From Lunularia cruciata (taxonomy: Eukaryota; Streptophyta; Marchantiopsida; Lunulariales; Lunulariaceae): DNA of 64,000 bases. Where the stretch lies: positions 12,896,001 through 12,960,000 of the forward strand of contig OX419760.1 in the NCBI GenBank assembly GCA_948567375.1, written 5' to 3'. Shown one piece after another: positions 33,395 through 45,039 of the stretch. Position 1 is the stretch's first letter, and each line of letters starts with the position of its first letter. The position numbers and the translations under genes were made by a program. The notes under the pieces are model-generated. The model was not told the DNA's origin. It saw only the letters and a program-made list of their open reading frames with translations, and searched no databases.

Positions 33395-34440
33395 CATCAC
33401 TACCCTACCCGATAGCAAAAATACTAGTTATGAGATTGGAGGGTTCCAATGGTTGGGTAATATGTGTGTTCAGACAAGTAGTTATAGGTTTACCTCCAGC
33501 TTCTGATATGCAATCTCCACAGCTAGGCACCTTGTGTTTTCCCAGAGAGAGAAAAGAAAAGTACAAAAACATGAAGGGTTTAGGGTTGGTGCCAAATGGC
33601 ACTAGAAGACACCAGGAGGCACTACAAGATAGGGTTGGGAGGCATTGATAATTTAGAGGCCTAATATGCATAAAATCACACCTGAGGTGCTGAAACATTT
33701 GAAAGTAGAGAGAAATGAAGAGAAAACAATTAAGAAAGTTTGAAGGATACTTCTAGACGTGGATAGTGAAGTCCAATATAATTTTGAGGCCAATTATGTC
33801 TAGATTGACCTCCTAAATTCTAGAGACAACAATTTGAATTTGATGTTTGTCTAGCCAGCACAACTTGATGAAATTTGCTAGGTGTTGAATGGTATGAAAA
33901 GCTATGAGCCAATCTCCTTCCTGAGTATTTCTCATTTTGGGCCCGTCACTAATCTTTTCATATCCCTAGATTTCTGCCATGGTTCAAATTTAGTTTACAA
34001 TCTGCTCTTCCACTCTATCTCTCCTCTCTATCTCTTGAATGCTCTCCTACTCTTCCTCTTGAATCTTGAATGCTCTCTTCCTCTCTTTCTCGAATGCTCT
34101 CTTCCTCTCAAATGCTCTCCTTCAATTTGGATTCTGAATTTTGCTCTTCCTCTCAAAGTTCCAACTCTCTCAGACCCCACAGCGAGTTGGCCTCCTTCAA
34201 ACAATGCAATTTTGCCTCCTTCAACAAGTTTTCTTCCTTCTAGTTTGCCTCCTTCAAACACCCCACACCCACACAGCAAAATGACTCCTTCAAATACCCC
34301 ATACCCACGTAGTGAAATGACTTGAAATGAGTTCTATTCAAATATAAACAGAGGAAGTCCCACGCTAGAAAGAAAGTTTGAATATCCAAACACCCAAAAT
34401 GTGCACATTTAGTGTAAAAATAAATATTTGAGAAGAAAGA
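33395..34440. other. Unresolved repeat DNA with TCTC-rich tract
   Basis: Bases 34,010-34,170 carry imperfect tandem words GAATGCTCTCTTCCTCTC. The 147-residue open frame across it is low complexity and not supported as a gene. Two similar words, CAAACACCCCACACCCAC and CAAATACCCCATACCCAC, occur near 34,255 and 34,290. Confidence 0.45.
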
Positions 34441-34790
34441 ACTCAAATCTTGAGCGGCAACATGCGGCACTCCATATCGCCAACCGGTGCATCCAAGCAT
34501 TACATAAATTGTGCAGTGCCTACCAACACCTACTAGTGCCATCACACAACACCTACTAGCACCACTCGGTGCCAACAAGTGCAATATTTTTTTTCAAGCT
34601 GGAGGGCGGTCCCCAATGCCCTCTAACATCTAGGAGCGCCATTGCGTGGCGCCTACCAATGCCACATGGCACCAATGGGCAAGCAAATTTTTGGCAAGTT
34701 GGAGGGTGGCCCTAACAAGTACGAGCGCCCTTGCATGACATCTACAAAGCGTCATTGGGCCACTTAAACTTTTTTCCAATAGCGACTTTG
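34441..34790. repeat. GC-richer degenerate repeat array (AGTGCC/GGCACC words)
   Basis: Imperfect repeats of CACCTACTAGTGCCA and GCGCCTACCAATGCC, the reverse sense of the 27.9-kb array, lie just downstream of the Harbinger transposase coding end. Confidence 0.55.
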
Positions 34791-35149
34791 AAGTGTAAAC
34801 TTGCTCAACACCACATCGTGTAAGTGGAAGCTTGGGCCCTACAAATGTACAGATTAAGCTCCCAAGAATTCCTTTTGCATCACGCAAATTCTTATTCCAA
34901 TTTCACGTAAAGATACACTCATGGTCTAAGTTAGAGGGAAACATTTTTTTAAACTTGGTGTTGTTGATAAAATACAAGAAACATTAGCAAATATGAGATA
35001 TGAGATGAAGAATTGAAGAATAAATAATTTATTATATGGGAACTCACTTAATCTAGTACATCATCATGGTAATCAATGTAATGTTGTATCACCCTTGATC
35101 TACTTTCTTCTCTACCAAGTTCTATACCATGAAAAGACATTTTTGAATC

Positions 35150-36140
35150 TATCTAAGTTTCCTTTGTAAATCCGCCATCGTCATTTGACCAAACGTCAGA
35201 CCTATTGATTAAAGAATTATGTAAAATAAGACACACTAACACCCACTTTAACAAATAAGCATTTCTACTATTGTCTTTGAGTTGCACTCTTAGCTCACAA
35301 AGAGAATTTCATCTAGCTTTCAATACTCCTATACAATGCTCATTTATCACTCTTGCCTTTGCCAAATATTTATTAAACTCCTCCTTGTCCTATGATTGGG
35401 CCTGCTTGAAACCAAGGACTAGGTGATGCATGGGTACATAACCCAAATCACCTAAAAGGTACTCCTTTGTCTCAAAAGTGTGACAACTTCCTCTTTGGTT
35501 CAAATCATTCCATAGTGAGGATTTTTTCAAACAAGTCATGTCATGACATGACCTTGGCATTCCTACAAATAAAAAAATCAAATTATAATTTTAGTAAACC
35601 ATACAAAGAGGATCACCAATCATTGAAAAATACATAACAAAACAGTACATAACATAGAACGTACCTTATAATTCTCCTTTTCCTTTTATCATCACAAATC
35701 ACTTGGCCATTTATAGAGTACGAATCCTTGCGGCTGAAATGAATTTCCCCGTCCACTATTGGTTGAGCTACAAGAGGAAACATGTTCTATCTACCAAACC
35801 AACAAAACCAACAAAACCTTTCCATGCACAAATAGTGGATATCCTCCTCTCCTTGAGCTCAGCAAAGCAACTTGACTCCTCATCACATCTAATATGGCTG
35901 TCATAACTCTATCAATAAAAGCAATTGTTGAACCAACACTAATGCACCAAATATTAAACTCCATGCAACACAAGCTCCATTTCCATGATGCCCAAATCTA
36001 TCCAAGGCTAGGGCAACTTGGATTCACAAGGATGTTTGCTCTCTTTGGTAGCTTTTTTCAAAAATCGTGTGATTCTTAATCAAATCCACTAATGTTGAAA
36101 AAGAATTGACATCCATTCTAGTAAGCTGGAAAAAGGCCTT
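35150..36140 (-). pseudogene. PIF/Harbinger transposase fossil
   Basis: The minus strand encodes FFQLTRMDVNSFSTLVDLIK near 36,110, ALALDRFGHHGN near 36,010, NIWCISVGSTIAFIDRVM, WKGFVGFVGLVDRT, DGEIHFSRKDSYSINGQVIC near 35,730, then GMPRSCHDM (35,561), YLLGDLGYVPMHH (35,460) and NEHCIGVLKAR near 35,320. These are DDE_4 transposase signatures, with GLVD, GDLGY and the Glu of NEHC as likely catalytic residues. A T-rich 102-base interval (35,563-35,664, GT...AG) looks like an intron just before GMPRS, but the splice leaves the frame one base off. There are many other breaks. Bases 34,791-35,149 show nothing clear. Confidence 0.82.
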
Positions 36141-37559
36141 CATATTAAGATTCTAAAATAATTTATCACAAACTCTCTACTACAAGGGTAAGTAACACAA
36201 GGTTCCAAGTATTGATGAGTATGTGCATACTCCCCCCACTAATAAAAAATTCTAGCATATCTAAATTTTCTCCTAATTCTTTGTCTTTGTCTTCATCTTC
36301 TAATCCTTGTAGAAATATCTCCAAATCTAACCAAATCATCCATTGAATACATTTTCTAATATTTCTAGTTAGTTCTACATGAGTGCTCCCTCTCGGTATG
36401 ACTTGACTTGATTCTTAATCACCATAGATAATTCCTTATTGGCAAAGAGGAATCTCTATTCTTTGTGCACAAAACAAAAAAGCAATCTCATAAATTTCAT
36501 TCTATAACAAGAAAACAAGTTCATGAATTTCATTTCATCACTCAAGGGGGAACAAGGTCATACATTTCATAGTCATACCAAGAGACAACAATCATAAATT
36601 TAACTTTTTTAAATAATGAAATTGAGGATTTTGGAGAGTAACCCTTCAAAAAAAATCACTCCTCCTTCTAACCTTCCCACAACATGCACTCAAATCTTCC
36701 CACTCCAAATTAATTCACTCCCCCTTCCAACTCTGGCTCTGGGTCTTTCAAATCTTCTTCTATTGTCAATTTTTGCATGCCCTCAAATCTTTCCACTCAT
36801 GGTCCCTCCAATCTTCCTCCGTGGTCAAAAATCACATTCCAGGTCATCTTGTGCATAAACCTATCAACTTTTGATTACCATGGGTGTTCTCAAACATCAT
36901 GGATGCTCCCTTTAGTGGCCGCCACTTTCATTATAACCTAAATGACATACTTTATTAACCCTAATACGTAATCAATGCACTACGGAGTGATAACAGAAGT
37001 TCCTTATCCTTTATTTTCTACAAACCACCTCATATGGAGTGTGCTAATAATAAGGAACTTGGCCCAAACTCAGTAGCGAGACACTTTCTCCCTCCCATTC
37101 ATACCCCATACGGATGTAGTCAATGCTTTGTAACTATAAAAAGTTATGAAACTTTGTATGACTATTTTTGAAACCCCCTATTGTTGCCCTTTTCTATCTA
37201 GTTATAAGAATAATGGACATGGGGGTTTAGTTACTTCCATGTGGCATGTTTTCTGTTGTCCATCTATCCTTCTCTCTTGTGCAATCAACAGAATTCACTC
37301 ATAAACAATGGCATTGCAATACTATGCCTTAGTATTACAATACTACTGCGGGAAAACTGAGCGTAGCGCCGTCCCAACTGCAATGGAGGTAGTTGGAATT
37401 CCAAAAAAGATTTCAGCTCCAAGTCCTCATGAAATTCCATCTTGAAATTCCATAGTATCAATCCTATTCATGAGAATGAGAGTGCCAATCCCATTCCATC
37501 CTCCATTTGTAGATTTCATGAGTTTTTAAAGGTGGTGTTTTCTATGCCTTCCACAACCA
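36141..37559. other. Intergenic, AT-rich
   Basis: The left part (to about 36,260) is homologous to 55,571-55,660, so it belongs to the Harbinger element. Bases 37,390-37,510 repeat GGAATTCCA/AATTCCAT/CCCATTCCATCC words, like sequence near plant PIF element ends. I could not pair terminal inverted repeats. No gene is seen. Confidence 0.4.
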
Positions 37560-38001
37560 TGGTGAACAAAACTAAGCCCAACAAGGACTGAATCCAAATG
37601 ATAGTTCATCATTCTACATATATTATAGAGTGATTGGAAGATCAAAAACACTTTTGCACAAATTCACTATAGGAACAACAAAAAGCAAGTGCAAAAGACC
37701 ACGACATTTAGTTACATGGCTACTTACTTAGTGAGGTATAGTAAAGACTTTCCTTTGTCTATGATAGGTGATAATTGTATAAAAAGTGGGCATATTATAT
37801 GAAATTGGACAAAGAAGCAAGAGATCGGAGAGACAAGTGCACTCTAGAGGAACTCAAGGACAAAGAGTATAAATGGGATTGGAGAACCATTGACAACAAG
37901 TTAAATCACATTTTCCCTCATGGTGATTTGGATAGATACTATGTTTGAGAACATAGCAAACATTTTACTACTTGTGCTTGTAAATATGGGAATGGGTAGT
38001 G
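37560..38001 (+). pseudogene. Repeat ORF family A, copy 2, N-terminal part
   Basis: TTFSYMATYLVRYSKDFPLS (about 37,697-37,760) and LKDKEYKWDWRTIDNKLNH (about 37,850-37,910) align with copy 1 (LTAFSFMATFLIREEQGFP, LTEKEYGKRWRTIEDNLN). Several frameshifts occur. It is cut at 38,001 by copia element 6 and continues at 44,379. Confidence 0.65.
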
Positions 38002-38239
38002 TGTTAGGAGTTAACTCAGATCTTGAGTAACTCGAGTTAGTCTGATTATGGTCAGTTAGACTAGGGTTGTACTACTATATGAAAGAGCTAGTAAAAAGCT
38101 CTCTGGGACACATTAGTTTCAATATAAGCAAAGCTACTGGTGTGTTCCTATGAGCATAGCCCCAATGAGGTGAACCACATATTTTCATGTGTAGACCATG
38201 TTCCATGCATTTCTTGTGTATTACTGAATTGTACCTTCA
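38002..38239 (+). repeat. 5' LTR of copia element 6
   Basis: 238 bp, TGTTAGGAGT to ACCTTCA, strongly similar to the 236-bp 3' copy. Confidence 0.94.
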
Positions 38240-38241
38240 AT

Positions 38242-38256
38242 TGGTATTAGAGCGAA
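38242..38256 (+). promoter_or_regulatory. Primer-binding site, initiator tRNA-Met type
   Basis: TGGTATTAGAGCGAA, two bases after the LTR, differs from the usual TGGTATCAGAGC by one transition in the core. Confidence 0.85.
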
Positions 38257-40092
38257 TCAGTTGAAAATAGGAAACTCTTGAGAGGAGGAGGAGGAGGAGG
38301 AGGAAGTAGAAGCATTGATTAATCGATCAATTGATTGTCAAGCAAGGCAATCAATTCTGTAGATGTTCTATTGGTATGTTAGTCATTTTTTTCTTTGAGG
38401 TAGTTGGTGGTGCTTCATCAAGGTACGTGGTGTGGATTTGGCTTTTGTGAGAAGGAGGTAGATGTTGTTGCAAAGCGGGAGTAGGAGGTAGGGTTGAGAA
38501 GAAGGTGTAGTTGGAGGTCAAAAGAAGGGATTGAGGTCAAAGTTTATAATCACAAATTGCACGCATTTTGGATGTCCATGTAGCTAGTTTCAAGGTACTT
38601 TAGAGAGCATCTATGCAAAAAGGAGGCTGTGTGGAGGGGAGCAGATGTAGTTGATGTAGTCAGCTCTGGTTTAGGTGTACAGGTTGTGACTATATGGGTA
38701 GTTGGGAACGCATGGAGTTGAGGAAAAGGAAAGCATAGGGAAAGAATTGAGAGAACACTTGTTTGAGATCTTTGTTTGTTACACTAGGATCCAATACACC
38801 AACAAATATTGTTGTGTTTTTTGGGTCATTATTGATTGGAAATGCAAGGGCAATTGGGGGCACACCATACACTTGAGGAGTTTGGTAAGGAGTAGCTGTA
38901 GGAGAAGCTTATGGATTGATTTGTTGGGTAGGTCCAATTGACTTCGTTAGCATGGTGGCACTAATTTGCATTGGTCTGCTAGAATAGTAGATGCCCTTCA
39001 TTTTGGTCATTGCTAGATTTCTCTCCATCCCTTTTTTTCTCACTTTTAGTCAATATGCAAAACAAGTAGGAATACTCTAAGTTTTAGTACCCTCACCACT
39101 AAAATGGTTTGCTAGGGAGGAAGTTGTTCTCAATATTGAGGTTTGAGAAGAAGATGAGATATCATTATCATAAACAGCTAGATATCTTGAGGGCTAAAGG
39201 CTTCATGATTCATCTATGACTCGCCTTGCTTTCTTTTGCTGCATAGCAGCTGGGCTGAAAAGTTTGAAATGTCTCTTGTAGCATATAATGGTAACATTAG
39301 GAGCCAGATTGCCCCCAAATTTAGAGTGCTCAAGATCCGCCTCCGGCTGCCTCTTTCCTATCCTAAATGATGCCCGATAAAGTCTAAGTGGTTTCTCTAT
39401 TTGAGGCATCAAAAAACCATTATAACCCTACGGTATTTTCTCTACAGATACGTGGGATGTGAACTCCAAAAAACCATATCCGGAGTAACCTGTTTGCTTG
39501 TTGCAAATATTTTTTTAGTACAAACATCTCTAGTATGAACAAAACACATGTGCAAGGACTGACTTAGGTTGGAGTGGAGTTGTAGCATTGATCTAATTTT
39601 ATGTTAAGCCAAATAATTTGTCAGGATCTAGTTGTGTATTACTATAGTTGGTTGTATTACACTATCAATCAATGGGTATTATCAGAGTTCCAATTGTGAG
39701 GGAAGATTGATGGAGTAGTAGAGATATTTTGGCAAAAGAGTAGATTTGAGTAGTGACTTCGACAATGCTCACAACAACTACCATGAAGAGCCTGAGCTTT
39801 AGAGCTTTAGATAGGAAAAGTAGAGAAACCTATTGGCAAAGAAAACCTTCTCATGCCACAAGCTTCAAAGATTATATCTTCCTCTACATTGAAAGAAGTT
39901 TTGACAAATCTTAAAAGAGCAAGCCTTGTAGTGGAAGCGATAGCAGCTGCCAAGAACCACTTTTGCCACCTTTTACCATCAAGCAAGCATTGGAGGCTGC
40001 AACTTGAAGCTGATTTTGGCCTTCTTTATTCAAGCTAAGTGGAGGGAATTTTTGAGAATTGGTGAGGGACGGCCAAGCAATAAGAAACGGCA
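38257..40092 (+). other. Extended leader of copia element 6
   Basis: The 1.8 kb between primer site and gag is long for copia. It contains a GAG-repeat near 38,285-38,305, the antisense RNA-binding fragment, and an otherwise unrecognised stretch. The minus-strand open frame 39,412-39,203 has no family. Confidence 0.6.
38690..39030 (-). pseudogene. Captured RBP45/47-like RNA-binding protein fragment
   Basis: Reading minus from 39,030: ERNLAMTKMKGIYYSSRPMQ, the end of RRM2, then a linker (TKSIGPTQQINP*ASPT, with one TAA). Next come NDPKNTTIFVGVLDPSVTNK and DLKQVFSQF, the start of RRM3 with its RNP2 motif TIFVGVLD. This matches the RRM2-linker-RRM3 join of plant RBP45/RBP47 poly(U)-binding proteins. 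RNP1 of RRM3 is missing because homology stops after VFSQF at about 38,765. The fragment lies antisense inside the leader of copia element 6, between primer site and gag, so it is probably a host-gene piece picked up by the element. It cannot encode a full RRM. Confidence 0.8.
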
Positions 40093-40953
40093 AGATGGCA
40101 GTCATGAAGTCCAGAGGTGCCAAATTTGACATTGCCAAGTATGATGGATGCTCTACTTATCTCCTATGGGAGCATCAGGTGAAAGGTATGCTCAAGGCCA
40201 ATGGTTTTGGAAAATTATTGAGACCCAAGACTGATTTTGTGTTAGAGGATGATTGGAACTACATGCAAGAGAAAGTTGTATACACAACTATTTTACATCA
40301 CAACCACATGTTATCAAGTAGTTGGGTGAGTACAAGGACTACATTACTCTTTTTGATGAGCTACAACAAAAGTATCATCAAAAAGAGTTATCAAATTGTC
40401 TCTACACTTCCTTGAAGTTGATGAGCTTCAAGATGAAGGAAAATAGGACCAAGATACAAGATCATATCGATGCTCTTAATGATCTTTTTGTGGACTTGCA
40501 GAATCTTGGAGAGGACCTGAGTGATGAGAGAAAGACCCTCCACCTATTGAGTTCTCTCCCTTCATCCTACCATTCCTTGTCACAAGTGTTACTACATCAT
40601 GATAGGAAGACCATCACCTACAAGGAGGTAGTGAGTGCTCTGTTAATAGATGAGCTTCAACAGAAGATGATGTACCTTCTCAACCCTTGACTTCTTTAGG
40701 AATAGTGTTGAATGTGAATTGTGGAAGAACTCAAAAGTGGATAGATGATGGGGAGCAGAGATCTAAGACTAGATCTTGGTTTGGAGAGAGATCCCAAGAC
40801 CAAAAGACCTTGCTCTATTGGAATTGTGGGAAAGCTGGCCATCTCAAGAGAGATTGTCATGGCAACGCAATCAAGCTTTCTTTAGCAAATGTTGCAAAAG
40901 ACAACAAGGAAGAAGAAGAGGATGACCTGCTTGATGATGACTATGCTCTATGA
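40093..40953 (+). pseudogene. Gag of copia element 6
   Basis: Starts MAVMKSRGAKFDIAKYDG, then HQVKGMLKANGF. After a frameshift comes the UBN2-type Gag core (NCLYTSLKLMSFKMKEN, HLLSSLPSSYHSLSQVLLH, KEVVSALLIDELQ; 40,322-40,680). After another shift comes a zinc knuckle, YWNCGKAGHLKRDC (near 40,820-40,860), whose first Cys is Tyr. Gag would form the particle. Confidence 0.88.
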
Positions 40954-41130
40954 CACCAATAGTATGCCCTTTACACTTCATTTCAACAAAGGAGAGATAA
41001 ATAGATTCTAGATTTTGCTTGTTCATACCATATGTGTTGCAAATGAGAGTTCTTTAGTTCTTACTTGATATCAATTGGTTCAATTTTGATGGGGAATGAT
41101 CACCTTTGTTGAATTGCATGCATTCAATTT
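40954..41130 (+). pseudogene. Protease of copia element 6
   Basis: A broken frame gives ILDFACSYHMCC near 41,008-41,045 and LMGNDH near 41,085. Copia protease has LDSGCS here, so the Ser-Gly after the catalytic Asp is replaced by Phe-Ala and activity is unlikely. Confidence 0.75.
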
Positions 41131-42412
41131 GTTAAGATCCAAAAGTTTGATGTTCTTGTGTGCACATTGACTAATGTTAGGCATATCCTTGACATGAGGA
41201 AGAACTTGATATCTCTTGGCATGTTAGACATAAATGGTATTCAATGGGAACTAGTTGATGGTGTAATTGAGTCATGGCTAGGAGAAAAGTCATATTGAAG
41301 GGAAATGGGCACAAGAATATATTTGTGATAGAGTGCAATATTTTTTGTGGAGAAGCTCATGCTACTAAATCTTAAGATATGATTGATTGCTTGTGGCATT
41401 CAAGGCTAGGTCACATTAGTGAGAAGAGCATTAAAGACTTTATTTCTACTCTACATCTATATCTAGTAGATTAGAATTTTGTGAGCATTGTGTACTAGGG
41501 AAGCACATAAGACTCCTTTCAGCATTGGATCTCATAGTTCCAAGGAAATTCTTGATTATATACATAGTGATGTGTGGGGCTCATCCTTTACTCCCTCACA
41601 TTTTGGAAAGCTATACTATGTATCTTTCATTGATGATTAGTCAAGGTATGGATTTATTTCCTATATCCAAATTTGAGGTCTTTTTCACTTTCAAGAAGTG
41701 GAAAGCACAAGTGATCTCAAACTAGTAAGAAAGTGATATTTTTGCAATTAGATAACGGTGGGGAATACAATTTTGGAGAATTTGAGGTGTATTGTCAACA
41801 AGAAGGGATAACTCACCATCTTACTATAATATATACTCCATAGCATAATGGTGTTGCTGAGCAGCTCAATCAAACATTATTGGAGCGGATGAGGAGTATG
41901 TTGAGCCAATCAAGTTTATCGTATTCATTTTAGCTAAAGTTGTCAACATTGAAGCTTATTTGATAAATCTTCCTCCTTCCGGTGCAATTGATTACATGAA
42001 ACCGTTTGAGCTAAGGCACAAATGGCCTGCAGATTACAATTGTTTAGTAGTCTTTGGATGTCATGCATATCCTCTCATACCCAAGGAAAGTAGATCTAAG
42101 CTAGATCTTACTTCCAAGAAATATGTTTTTCTTGGCTACTATAGTGGTGTGAAGGGTTACAGGTTGTGGGATACCCTCACTTGTAAATTGATTGTCAATA
42201 GAGATGTTTTGTTCAATGAGTCTAGATCATTGACCAAGGGGGAGAAACTAAGGCTCCTCATATTGACAAGGAGAAAATCTCCCCTAAATATTGTTGAGGG
42301 AGAGATTAATTACGATGGTTTTCATGATGAGGCACAAGGAGGTGCTCCCACAGAGAAGCAAGGTCCCCAAATTGAGGACTTACAAGAGTGTGAGGAGATT
42401 GGTGAACCTTAA
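41131..42412 (+). pseudogene. Integrase of copia element 6
   Basis: Motifs: VRHILDMRKNLISLGMLD, LWHSRLGHIS (GAG-pre-integrase His), FCEHCVLGK, ILDYIHSDVWG (first catalytic Asp), FIDD*SR, QLDNGGEY (second Asp), NGVAEQLNQTLLER (Glu). The long frame 41,960-42,412 follows with the C-terminal part (VFGCHAYPLIPKESRSKLD, KYVFLGYYSGVKGYRLWD). All three DDE residues are kept, but stops and frameshifts break it. Confidence 0.88.
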
Positions 42413-42539
42413 TACATGTCAGCACACAAGAAGATCAAGTCAAGTCATCAACAAAGGAGGACATCTGGATGCTCTATTTCTGCTCTTGAATGATTTGGAA
42501 AATGTGCTGATTCAACATAGTTAGGATATGAGGATATCT

Positions 42540-43460
42540 CTCTTGATGATGATTATGGTATAGTTTTGATCTTGGAAGAAGAAGAACCTTCTTCATACAA
42601 TGAGGCTCTAGCTTTGATAGACAAGCATGAGTGGAATGCAGAAATGCAGAGAAGGATGCAATCATTGATTGGCAACAAGACTTGGAAGTTAGTGAAGCTT
42701 CTAAAACATCAATAATTGGTGGAGAGTAAGTGGGTCTAAAAGTTGAAAGATAGCCCTATTGATGGAGAAAAGAAGATTTACAGGGCCAGATTGGTGGCCA
42801 AGGGATTCACACAAGAAAAAAGTGTGGATTACAATGTAGGTCTAGTCACAAGTTGCCAAGTATGCCACTATTTTCTTGTTGTGTGTATTGTGACTTTCTT
42901 TGGTCTTATCTTAGATCAAATGGATGTTGTCACTGCTTTCCTCTATGGCAATTTAGATGTGGTGATCTTCATGAGATAGCCTATGGCCTTGTGAAGAAAA
43001 GCAAGAAGATATGGTCTGCAGATTGCTAAAATCCTTTATGGATTGAAGCAAGCCCTTAGATAGTGGAACAAATGCTTTGATGATTTCATGAGGTCACAAG
43101 ATTTAAACACATTGTGTTTGATCCTTGTGTATAAATGAAGAATGTGAGTAATGAAGTCTTTGACTTCATTATTCTGGTACTTTATGTGGATGACATGCTT
43201 ATTGCAGTTGGGAATAGATCTAATGTTGATAAGCTCAAAGCTCTCTTGAGTTTTGAGTTTAGAATGAAAGATCTTGGTACATCAAGGAGGATTTGGGATG
43301 GATGTCCAAAGAAACTTGGAGGATAGAAAGTTGTGGTTAACTCAAGAGAAGTATGCTAGAAAGGTACTTGCAAGATTTAACATGGAGAATTGCAAGGCTA
43401 TGAAGTCTATCCTCATATATCTCAAGGATATGTTGGATTTTGGCCTTGTGTTTGATGCTA
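42540..43460 (+). pseudogene. Reverse transcriptase of copia element 6
   Basis: Motifs: YRARLVAKGFTQEKSVDYN (42,780), LDQMDVVTAFLYGNLDV, ILYGLKQALR, ILVLYVDDMLIAVG (polymerase YVDD intact, near 43,190), FRMKDLG, EKYARKVLARFNMENCKAM. Frameshifts lie near 42,985, 43,120 and 43,300. Confidence 0.9.
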
Positions 43461-43930
43461 AATCCTACACAATGCCAAATCACTTATTTGCTATGTAGAT
43501 GCTAAGTATGACAAGATTTGGATGGGAGGAAATCTACAACTGAGTATGTGTTCACACTTAGAGATGGATGCATAAGCTGGAGATTTACATTGCAAAAGTC
43601 CATAGCTCAATCTACTACAGAAGCTGAGTATGTAGTGGCAGTGGAAGTAGCAAAGAAAGCAATTTGGTTAGATAAGCTTATCTTAGAGATGGGATTGACA
43701 CATGATTTTGTGAATCATCATTGTGTTAACCTGAGTGGTTTACACCTAGGTATGAATCAGGTGATGGAAAGTAGAGTGAAGCACATCAACATCAGGTATC
43801 ATTTTCTCAGATAGGCTATGTTTGACACAATGATTGAGCTAGTCAAGATTGACAATAAACTCAATCCTATTGATGCTTCTACCAAAATGATTTCTTTGGA
43901 GAGTTTTTTGAGACATCATATCAAATTGTA
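43461..43930 (+). pseudogene. RNase H of copia element 6
   Basis: LDGRKSTTEYVFTL, CISWRFTLQKSIAQSTTEAE, VAKKAIWLDKLI, VKHINIRYHFLR. The segment before GRKSTT that normally holds the first Asp is shortened. The family role is template RNA removal. Confidence 0.87.
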
Positions 43931-44131
43931 GATGTTGCATATGGGCATAAGTAGACTATATTAGTAGTTTTTTTTATCTCTATATATATGATTTTACTCT
44001 ATCCTATTTAGGCTACGGCTTAATTCTAGTTAACTCAAGTTTATAGAGGGACCTATGTTAGGTTTCCTTCTAGGACTTCTCGTAAATTAATCATAGAGGT
44101 TATAGAGGTTAAGGACCACAAGACATGAGTC

Positions 44132-44142
44132 AAGGGGGAGAT
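44132..44142 (+). promoter_or_regulatory. Polypurine tract of copia element 6
   Basis: AAGGGGGAGAT directly precedes the 3' LTR. It is the usual second-strand primer of copia elements. Confidence 0.88.
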
Positions 44143-44378
44143 TGTTAAAATTTGACTCAAGTCTTGAGTAACTTGAGCTAGTCTTATTGTGGTCAGTTAG
44201 ACTAGGGCTGGACTACTATATGAGAGAGCTAGTAGAAGCTCTATGGGACACAATAGTTTCAATATAAGTAAAGCTATTGGTTTTTTCCTATGACATGGCC
44301 TCAATGAGGTGAACCACATATTTTCTTGTGTCAACCATGTTCCATATATTTCTTGTGTATTATTGAATTGGACCTTCA
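44143..44378 (+). repeat. 3' LTR of copia element 6
   Basis: 236 bp, TGTTAAAATT to ACCTTCA, similar to the 5' LTR with scattered substitutions, so the insertion is not very recent. Confidence 0.94.
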
Positions 44379-44965
44379 AAGTGATATGAATATAGATGAA
44401 AGTGTGGAGAGAAGATGGGAGTCAAAGTAAGGGAGAGGAATATCTTAGACAAGAAGACACTCCTATCTCCACTACCACACAAGTATTTCATTACCTAAGT
44501 CAAGCTTCTTTTTTTATCCCAAGCACTTAAGGGGTTGAGCTAGGTGCAAAAGACTATCTGCATGGGCTAGAGGAACAAATTCTTGATGATACTAATCTAA
44601 TTTCCTCTATAGTGGATGAGATTCAACAAGGAGAGAAAGAAAGAGATAAGCATAGAGACCGTGAGATTAAGCAAAGTACCATTTTGAAAGAGATTTCTAA
44701 GATAACATTGATAGCAGCTTTTCTCAAGATTTGGGTAAGATCACCACCTTGAAGATAGAGACCATAGAAGCAAGGGAGAGATGCATATTAACAGAAATTT
44801 AAGTTCTCAATGCGGCCAAGATGGAGAAGATGCAAGTGAAAGTAGAAGCAAAAAAGGAGAAGGTCAAATCTTAAAAGATTAAAATTGAGGTAGAGAAGAG
44901 GTTGTGTGTGAGAAGAAAAGGAGATCCAGGCAGAAAAATTGAGACTCAAAAAATCCTATAATGGA
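44379..44965 (+). pseudogene. Repeat ORF family A, copy 2, C-terminal part
   Basis: Continuation of 37,560-38,001 beyond copia element 6. The charged end (IKIEVEKRL near 44,880) aligns with KMKIQIEKKL of copy 1. Frames are heavily broken. Confidence 0.55.
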
Positions 44966-45039
44966 GTGACTGAGAACTGATTGAAAATGACAATTTTGTT
45001 CAAATTTTCTCTTCAAGGGTTAAGTGAATTTAGATGTTA

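Larger units (their letters stand above)
38002..44378 (+). mobile_element. Full-length Ty1/copia element 6
   Basis: LTRs at 38,002-38,239 and 44,143-44,378 flank a Met-type primer site, a long 1.8-kb leader, gag, protease, integrase, RT, RNase H and a polypurine tract, the copia order. Flanks TAGTG (37,997-38,001) and AAGTG (44,379-44,383) are a 5-bp target duplication with one mismatch. The target is repeat ORF family A. The coding sequence is broken by many stops and frameshifts. Confidence 0.95.

Noticed and set aside
33882-34325. 147-codon plus-strand frame
   Set aside because: Low complexity Leu/Ser/Pro from TCTC repeats with no domain; the reverse strand is also open for the same reason.
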